A DNA stretch of 64,000 nt from assembly GCA_023078555.1 (NCBI GenBank), contig CM041201.1, positions 1,805,713 to 1,869,712 on the forward strand, given 5' to 3'. This DNA comes from Ulva prolifera (taxonomy: Eukaryota > Chlorophyta > Ulvophyceae > Ulvales > Ulvaceae). The notes beneath the pieces are model-generated. The model was not told where the DNA came from and ran no database searches. It saw only the letters and a program-made list of their open reading frames with translations. Within the stretch, counting starts at the first letter, position 1, and every line of letters starts with the position of its first letter. Shown here one piece after another: positions 57,626 to 64,000 of this stretch. Position numbers and translations under genes: made by a program.

Positions 57626-60600
57626 GTGCGCTACATTTGGAAGGTCGCAGACTGAGAGACGCGGCTGTGTCTGCGCGGCCACGGTATGATTGTTTGCCGC
57701 AAGCTGCTGCTGCGACACTGCTCTCAAGGAATAGAGTACACCAGTATCTTTATGAGACATAACAACACATGGGCAGAAATGTTTTTCACTGATGTCCATC
57801 TCTTTCTGAGATGACCCTGATCGGGCCCGCTGTCGAATCTGCAAGTGTAGAACGTCGTGGCAGCGAGTATTCGCAGCTTCGCACCCCACAACCGCACACA
57901 CAGCATCTGCGGATAAGTTCAACCTAACTTTGATATATACGGGTGTAGGGATCTCTGCGTCGTCGTTGGATGAAGATCCGCTGGCTTCGTTCGCCGAGCA
58001 GCGAAGCAAAATCTCAGCTGAGATACCAGTCGCGGCTCCGTCTGAAGTGCTCTGGGGCGTACTGACGGACTACGATGCGCACACCTTCATCATGCCGAAC
58101 CTCGAGCAGTGCGAGAGGTTGCCTAGCAGACGTCCAGACACCGTGTTGTTGTACCAGAAGGTGTTCAGCCAGACGCCGTTCTGGCGCATGGAGGCTTCCG
58201 CTGTCCTCGAGATCCAGCAGAAAACGGCTCCAGACTGGCGAAAGACGCAGTTCCGGATGGTCTCGGGAGACTTCGATGAGCTCAGCGGGCAATGGGTCGT
58301 GGTTCCAGATTCAAATGACCCCAAGAACAGGTCCATCCTGCGGTATGAGATCGTGCTGCTGCCAGTCAGCAAAGCTCTCCTGCCGACCTCGCTGCGACAC
58401 TTCCTGCTGAAGAAGGTCTTCCCAGGCAACATCCTGGCTCTCGCAACCTATGCAGAGCGACTGTCTCAGGTGCTCAACCACTGGCAAAGCCTCTGCAGCA
58501 CACGCAGTCACACTAGACCTCTGCTTGTGAAAGATGTCGTCCTGGCCACACTCACCCTCCCTGTTCCTTGTGTTGCTACTCAAAAGCACATTTCTATGCC
58601 CTATGTGCTGACAGCCATGAGTCGTGTCGATTGCAAGCGCGGTCCTGCAGCCTGCAAGCTATATCGCGAGACGCAACTCTCGTCCAGCTGCAATCACTGC
58701 GTCATCCGTGACTGACGCCCCCATGAATCGTCTTGGGCCAAAAAGTTCGTTCATATGCACCTCTCCAGGCCCGGTAGTGGGAAACCTCTGCGGCCGGGAC
58801 TGCCTAGGTTATGGGCCAATGAGGTCTGCAGCAGGACTGGCCAGCACCACCAGGCCTGGAGGTGCCTACCTGGTTCTGATCTGCCTAGCCACATTTACAC
58901 CCAATGCCAGCCGTGGAGATTGCAACCAGGTAGCATCCGCGGGACTCCGTTACATCACAGGTCATCAGCGCTTGCAGCTGCCTCAACATGCAGCAGAGTG
59001 GTGCGCCTGCAGCAACTGCTCCGGTCAAGGCAGGTTAGCCGCCATCTGCACACGCCTGAGCTCCAGCCACTTTCTCCCTGCCTGTACCGTGGCTGATGTA
59101 CAGTGGCTGGCTGCAGAATCGCGGTGGGTCCCTGATGGACTTCCTGTCGCCAGAGCCACTCAATCTCGTGGCCGCGGATGCGGGGGCGCAGCTCACGCCG
59201 CTGTCCACAGCCAACCTACCCCCCAACCCCCAAGAGCCGGCCCCAGAGCGCGCCGCCGGGCCGCAGGACGACCCGCTCGCCCCCGGCTGGATCCCAAACC
59301 GCCGCCCGATGTACCTCGGTGTGAGCAGCGTGCCGCTGCCGCGGCAGCCGCCGCCGGCTGCGGCCGCCGCCACGGCGGCGGAGGCCGCCGCCTCCGGTGA
59401 TCAATGGGCAGGGGGGGCTGTGGATGCGCGAGAGGTGCCGGACGCGGGAGCGCAGCCCCGTGGGGACGAGGGCGTGCCGCCCTATCCACCGTTTATGGCG
59501 CAGCCGGAGGCTGAGGCGGCAGCAGGGGCTGACGCGGCCTATCGGCGCATCAGCAGCCGCTCCTTGTCCGGTGCGACTCCGGCCACGAAGCGATTTGCCA
59601 GAGTACGAGGCAGCGCACATGGTTGACTCGGATAACTCGGTACTCGCCATGGTGCCAGCTGCACGGACGCTGCGGCATGCATATACCAGCATGAGCTCAG
59701 TGAAGCAGCGCACTTTCTGCTCTATTTCCTGTTGAGACTTGGTGAGTATGCTGTCTGGGGGGTGCAGACACAGAAGTCCACATCCGGAAGCTGGACACGG
59801 ACTCGAAGCTGCACTGGCGGCTGCTCGCGAGCGTCGATGTCGCCGCCGACGCCGCCGCCATCTGGGCCGTGCTCACAGACTACGCCGCCCTCGGCAGTGT
59901 GGTGCCCGTCATCAGTGTCAGCGAGGTGCTGCCGCGCAGCGGCGGCGGCGACCGCCGCCGCCGCGGCGCGGCCGCGGCCGTGGCTCCGCCGCCGGGGCTG
60001 CGCCGGGTGCGGCAGGTGGCCGCGAAGCGGCTGCCGTATGTGCACCTGCGGGCGGAGGTGGAGCTGGACGTGCTGGAGAAGCCGGGTAAGGCACCGGGGG
60101 ACGTGTGGGAGCTGCAGTTCAAACAGCACCGCAGCGACTTTGACGTGCTGCAGGTGCGCAGCGCTTGCACCTCCACTGCAATTGCGAATCCCAGCGTGCA
60201 GTGCCCAATCCCTGCTCAGGAAGCAGAAGCCGTTCCCTAACCAACGGAGTTTGGCTGCAGTTGGTCGCAGTTCGTCTGTCACCTCCTTGCCAATGGCATG
60301 TTCCGCACAGCCTCTGCAGCAGCTCATGCGCCTGCTGACACACCGCTCCCACATCTTGCACATTCACTCGCAAGCACCGCACTTCCGCTCGGGTTTCGCG
60401 ATCAAGCACTCATGCAAAGCCATGATCGTGGGTCGACCGCACATGAACTGAGCTGACCGGGCGCCACGTTGCTACAGGGGAAGTGGGTGATCGAGCCCGC
60501 AGAGGACAGCGACTCCGAGGGCGGGGCGCCGCGGCACACGCTGCGCTACGCCGTCGAGCTCGTCGTGCACGCACGACCCTTCCGTTTCCTCGGCATCATG

Positions 60601-62351
60601 GAGCCCATCCTCGAGCGGGGCATCGTGGAGGACGTGCCGAGCAGCCTCGCGGCGATCCGCCGCGTCGCGGAGGGCCACCGCCGGCCGGCGCCGGAGCGCG
60701 GGCGCGCCGCCGTGGCGCGCGCGGAGCGCGTGTTTGAGCATTTTGAGGAGCTCCGGGCGGAGCTGACCGGGCTGTATGGGGAGCGGCGGCAGCTGCCGAA
60801 CAGGAAGGAGTTGCTCGCAACCGGCCGGTTCGCACCTGCTGGTGTCAGCATCGCGGTGTTCGTGTTTGATGTCCGTTGACATGGCCCCACGTCAATGAGC
60901 CACCCAGTCACAGCACGCGCGAATGTGGTTTCCTTCAGTCTCTCGTGGTACCATGGGGTGTTTCTACGATAGATAATTTATCGGTTGGTCTGCTTTTGTT
61001 AGTAGTGGATGTCGTACATCTGCACTTATGGCATGTCATGTGCTACACCTCGAATTGCGGAATTGTGATTTTGAAGAATTTGAGGTAGAGTGCGTGTGAC
61101 AGTGGCAGCGGTGCGGTTCAGGCTGGACCTGATGAACGCGATCCGCGACTTTGGCGGCCACGCGGCGGTCGCGGAGAAGATGCAGTGGGCCGTCGCGAAG
61201 GTCACGCGGCGGCCCCGTGGCTACTGGGGCAGCCTCGCCAACATCCAGACCGAGGTCGACCTCTTCAACGACGAGTTCGACCTGCCGATGAGCACGCTGC
61301 CGCAGAAGAGCTTCCTGCGGAAGATGGGCCGCTTCGACATCATCAAGGCGCTGGAGCGCGCCGGAGGCGCCGGGGCGGTGCGTTCCCCCCCTCCCCCCCC
61401 TCCCCCCCGCGGGCCCCTTTCATGGGGACATGGCAACGACACCTATGTATGAAATCCTGACATCTGTCACCCTGCGGGGTCTGCGAGTTTCTGTGCTGGG
61501 ATGTGGCAGCACTGCGGCATGTGTTGCCGCGATGCACAGTGGAAACGTGAACATGGGGTCTCTCCGTTGCATAGCATGACAGGCCGGGTCACCCTTGAAG
61601 CCATCTTTTGATCCCCTTGAACCATGGTGCTAGGCGTGAGAGAGGCTGTCCCCTCCCAGTCACAGCCAGAGAGGGCGCGACATTAGCACGGCACGCGAGC
61701 TGCATTGCGGGGTACGTGCAGGTCGCGAAAGAACTGGAATATACGCTCGCGAGCCGTCACGGCGAGCGCACTCCGGCAATTCGGTTGCCGGTCGAAGATA
61801 TCGGGGAGACGGCGGGCCGCGCCGTGCTGCAGGAGCAGCAGGGGGGCGCGGGGCGGGCCACGTCACCAGGCAGCGCTGCCGCGGCGCTGCCGTCGCTTGC
61901 GGACTTGCTACAGCAGACCCCTGACGTTGACGGCGCTGGCCGGAACGCGGCGGCTAACGTCGGGGACGCCGCAACCGATCCAGTGGAGAGTCCGTTGCAG
62001 GCGAGAACAGATAACAGCGGCCGCCTCGGCGAGCAAGACGGTGTGACAGGAGACCCATACACAGACCGCTTTGGGGGCGGCAGTGGGGCGGCGGAGATGC
62101 CAGTGGCTGCAGATGCATGGGGCAGCGAGGGGAGGGCGCAGGAGTTGCAACAGTCAGAGGCGCGGGGGGCGCTACGGCGGACGCTGCGGCCGAAGCTCGA
62201 CTTGAACTTCCGGGACGTGGACTGGCAGCAGGGTGCCGTGGAGGGGCGGGGGTGGGGTTACGGGGAGGCGGCAGGCCGGCGGGCGCTGCTGACACAAGCA
62301 GAGCTCGAGAGCTTGCTGTCTGATACGACGGAATCCACCGACTCGCTGTAG
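57493..62351 (+). CDS. HCF145-like plastid RNA-stability factor (START + TMR repeats)
   Basis: Exons with consistent phase: 57,949-58,469, 59,117-59,570, 59,768-60,153, 60,478-60,827, 61,122-61,377 and 61,722-62,351; a first exon 57,493-57,625 is tentative. The first long exon is a START/SRPBCC domain (VAAPSEVLWGVLTDYDAH, WVVVPDSNDP). A proline-rich linker follows, then a second START domain (AADAAAIWAVLTDYAALGSV, YAVELVVHARPFRFL). Next come two TMR-type units: LPNRKELLATGRLDLMNAI with YWGSLANIQTEVDLFNDEF, and LPQKSFLRKMGRFDIIKALE with VAKELEYTLASR. In plants this two-START plus TMR architecture is HCF145, which binds and stabilises psaA mRNA in chloroplasts. The N-terminal segment is Arg/Ser/Ala-rich with little acid, as in a transit peptide. 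A low-complexity C-terminal tail of about 190 residues is extra. Confidence 0.85.
57949..58469 (+). CDS. HCF145-like gene, START domain 1
   Basis: 521 bp, phase 1 in and phase 0 out. Encodes a complete SRPBCC/START fold of the COQ10-like cyclase family (ISAEIPVAAPSEVLWGVLTD to PGNILALATYAERLSQ). CTCTCTCAG-like end, CAG|GTGCTC donor. Confidence 0.8.
59117..59570 (+). CDS. HCF145-like gene, linker exon
   Basis: Enters after GGCTGCAG in phase 0 and leaves at TTGTCCG|GTGCGA in phase 1. Encodes GGSLMDFLSPEPLNLVAADA, a short conserved-looking IPNRRPMYLGVSSVPLP stretch, then alanine-rich low complexity. Confidence 0.65.
59768..60153 (+). CDS. HCF145-like gene, START domain 2, first half
   Basis: GGGGTGCAG acceptor, CTGCAG|GTGCGC donor. 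Encodes TEVHIRKLDTDSKLHWRLLA, the LTDYAALG motif parallel to LTDYDAH in domain 1, and YVHLRAEVELDVLEKPGK. A run of arginine and alanine codons (about 59,940-60,000) is an insertion in the fold. Confidence 0.85.
60478..60827 (+). CDS. HCF145-like gene, START domain 2 end and TMR start
   Basis: TGCTACAG acceptor, CGGCCG|GTTCGC donor (phase 2). Encodes GKWVIEPAEDSDSEGG, RPFRFLGIMEPILERGIVED, then the first half of the TMR motif LPNRKELLATGR. Confidence 0.85.
61122..61377 (+). CDS. HCF145-like gene, TMR repeat exon
   Basis: GGTTCAG acceptor completes the Arg codon left by the previous exon; GGGGCG|GTGCGT donor. Encodes LDLMNAIRDFGGHAAVAEKM, RPRGYWGSLANIQTEVDLFN and the start of the second unit, LPQKSFLRKMGRFDIIKALE. 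The repeat is split by introns at the same kind of place in both units (after the GR and after the GGAGA positions). Confidence 0.85.
61722..62351 (+). CDS. HCF145-like gene, last exon
   Basis: GTACGTGCAG acceptor in phase 0. Completes TMR unit 2 (VAKELEYTLASRHGERTP) and adds a tail rich in alanine, glycine and glutamate with LDLNFRDVDWQQG near the end, closing with a TAG at 62,349-62,351. TGTAA words, the usual algal polyadenylation signal, lie downstream near 62,613. Confidence 0.75.
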   Translation, partial: VAKELEYTLASRHGERTPAIRLPVEDIGETAGRAVLQEQQGGAGRATSPGSAAAALPSLADLLQQTPDVDGAGRNAAANVGDAATDPVESPLQARTDNSGRLGEQDGVTGDPYTDRFGGGSGAAEMPVAADAWGSEGRAQELQQSEARGALRRTLRPKLDLNFRDVDWQQGAVEGRGWGYGEAAGRRALLTQAELESLLSDTTESTDSL

Positions 62352-63877
62352 GCGGTGGGTGGGGCGGGGCGGGGTTGTGGTGACATGGATTCAGTAGCAG
62401 TAACCCAGTACCAATGGTTTGGTGGCAAGGTGGCGTGCGGTGAGGCCATGGCGCATGTGCTTGCAGTGAGTTCTCTGGACTGGACGATGAGGCCATGTGA
62501 GTTCACGTGCTGGCGCACTCCTGCTTGCCACCATGCATTCATGTGGTTTGTGTGATCAACCACGCTACGTCAAGTTCTGTAGTTTGTATGATCAATCATG
62601 CCACTTCAAGTTCTGTAAACACAGCATTACGGACGTTCGCGAGATGTACCATGAGCAATGCTGTTGCACATGCCCACAGGCTTTTCCTGGGCTACACTGA
62701 TTGGCACGATGCGTTGTAGAGGTATTCTGCACCGCAGAAGATGCAAGTTTCATAGCACCTTCAAGTGTCTTGAGAATTGATGGAATTGTGAGCAAGGCTG
62801 TGATTCACACATGCATTGTAGAGTAGGTGTGGAAATAACGTCAGATGGTGGACCATGTCACTACTGATGTCGCCATTGATACCAAAGCAATCAGAGCTGC
62901 GCCTATTGACACCTCTGCAATCCTCCACCATTGCGCCAACTCAGAAGTCTGCCCGTGTGCAGTGTTACAAGCGTGCCGCAGCTGGTGTCCAGAGTACCAT
63001 AGCCTAAGCTCTACCATGAGTCATGTCGTGGTCGACAGCAGCTGTAACTTGAAGCTAGATGTCTTCCATGCGTGGAGCCTCCTCGACAATGTCAGGCTCA
63101 TCATCAACCCTGCATAGCCACAACTATGCAAAAGAGTCCAATTTTAATTCCAATTTTGTGCTCCTAGCCTGTGTGGTCAGCGCAGTGTCAGCTGCCTAGA
63201 TGACCCAACAGCAGCAGGTCTGCCAGATAACATAGCCCACTGCCTGGCACCAAATGGACCGCATAGCCAGTCAGCCGGCCGTGCATGCTATCAAGCAGAC
63301 AGCGACATCGTCCGCAGGCAAGGGGCCCGACTGTACACTTCATTCATGCCAGCCAGCAGTCTCATGGCCAAGAGGCTGCAGCCCACATCTGAGCAGGTGC
63401 AGCCATGGAAACAGGCCACTGCAACATCCACCAGAAGCCTGGCCACTTAAGGACCCCGCAGCCTGGTCCAACTGTACTTGCAAGCACAGTGCCCAGCAGT
63501 GCACACTGCGCTTGCAACGAACGGTGGCATGTGGGTCCTGTTCTCCGAAGTTGTTGAGGACGGATATGGTTAAGTCATTTCAAAAGCACATGACTGCGCA
63601 CGGTCTCAAAGCGGCCGCAGGCGCCACAGCGGTACAGGGCACAAGCGTCGCCCCTCCATGTTGCCGGCACAAGGCATGCTGACAGCATGCAAGCCAATCT
63701 GCAGGCAGCACTGCCCAGCCACACAAGTGTCCACAAGGACCAGCAGTCTCCCGCCACGCCAACGTGCATCCAAACGCCCCAGCTTTTCGGACCTTCCAGT
63801 CGATTGAGCGCACCTGACGTGCAGCCACACTGCTGCTATAAATTTGAGAAGCGCGGCTGCTGAACGCCGGAGCAGAC
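62352..63877. other. Intergenic, no gene seen
   Basis: Frames are short and without domains. A direct repeat of ATGATCAATCA/TGTGATCAACCACG words near 62,550-62,605 is the only local structure noted. Confidence 0.45.
63837..63843 (+). promoter_or_regulatory. Candidate TATA box
   Basis: TATAAAT lies 35 bp before the ATG of the last frame, consistent with a core promoter giving a very short 5' leader. Confidence 0.35.
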
Positions 63878-64000
63878 ATGCTCCATGACATGCTGCAGAG
63901 CACTGACAGGCGGGTGACGCACCCGGGGGAAGAGGCTGCGCCGACGCCGGAGCAGATTTTGACGGAGCGGGCGCGGGTCATGATGCGCGACATGGCCCGG
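63878..64000 (+). CDS. Start of an unknown gene, cut by the window edge
   Basis: An open frame runs from ATG at 63,878 to the end of the window (41 codons; MLHDMLQSTDRRV then GEEAAPTPEQILTERARVMM). Composition is clearly coding and rich in charged residues. It may be an N-terminus or an internal exon (GGAGCAG precedes it). No family recognised. Confidence 0.5.
   Translation, partial: MLHDMLQSTDRRVTHPGEEAAPTPEQILTERARVMMRDMAR

Noticed and set aside
58470..59116. Separate small gene between the START domains
   Set aside because: Frames lack domains, and the flanking exons join in phase across the interval, so it is treated as an intron.

Overview
The window reads as nuclear DNA of a GC-rich eukaryotic alga, most likely green. 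It has spliceosomal introns with GT-AG boundaries, a plant-type cytosolic tyrosyl-tRNA synthetase, an ER very-long-chain 3-oxoacyl-CoA reductase, a Ty3 chromovirus, a LINE, a nuclear tRNA-Lys and, most tellingly, a multi-exon relative of the plant/algal plastid RNA-stability factor HCF145 (two START-like domains followed by TMR repeats). I cannot name the species.

Two very different halves meet at about 46.45 kb. Positions 1-46,450 are a mosaic of recent duplications and mobile DNA. (i) 2,153-6,383 is repeated almost perfectly at 12,098-23,060; the second copy has gained a 6,396-bp Ty3 chromovirus (14,257-20,652, identical-looking LTRs, 5-bp target duplication) and a 327-bp hairpin-bearing insert (22,013-22,339), so the first copy preserves both empty sites. 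(ii) 6,824-11,692 and 37,454-42,322 are inverted repeats of exactly 4,869 bp with no length difference; each carries an unknown acidic-protein gene, an AT-rich block and GC-rich palindromes. (iii) Between these arms lies unique DNA, 26.9-37.3 kb, holding on the minus strand what looks like one very large spliced gene: novel N-terminal exons, Cys/His zinc-cluster exons and a C-terminal Pif1-like SF1 helicase. (iv) The rest is a 166-bp satellite, a repeat module with E2F-like palindromes, GGGGCTCCGCCCC-type palindrome blocks and other tandem repeats.

Positions 46,450-64,000 are ordinary gene-bearing DNA: tRNA-Lys(CTT) at the boundary, a KCR-type reductase (47,459-52,700, + strand) with a 5'-truncated LINE in one intron, TyrRS (54,188-56,938, - strand, six exons), the HCF145-like gene (about 57,493-62,351, + strand), divergent from TyrRS across some 550 bp, and the start of another gene at the right edge.

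The best candidate for an undescribed system is the roughly 35.5-kb unit bounded by the 4,869-bp inverted repeats, with the helicase/zinc-cluster gene as its core. I found no HUH nickase, DDE transposase, integrase, polymerase or capsid signature in that core, so the mobile-element reading is inference. A recent inverted duplication of host DNA, or an assembly error, remains possible.
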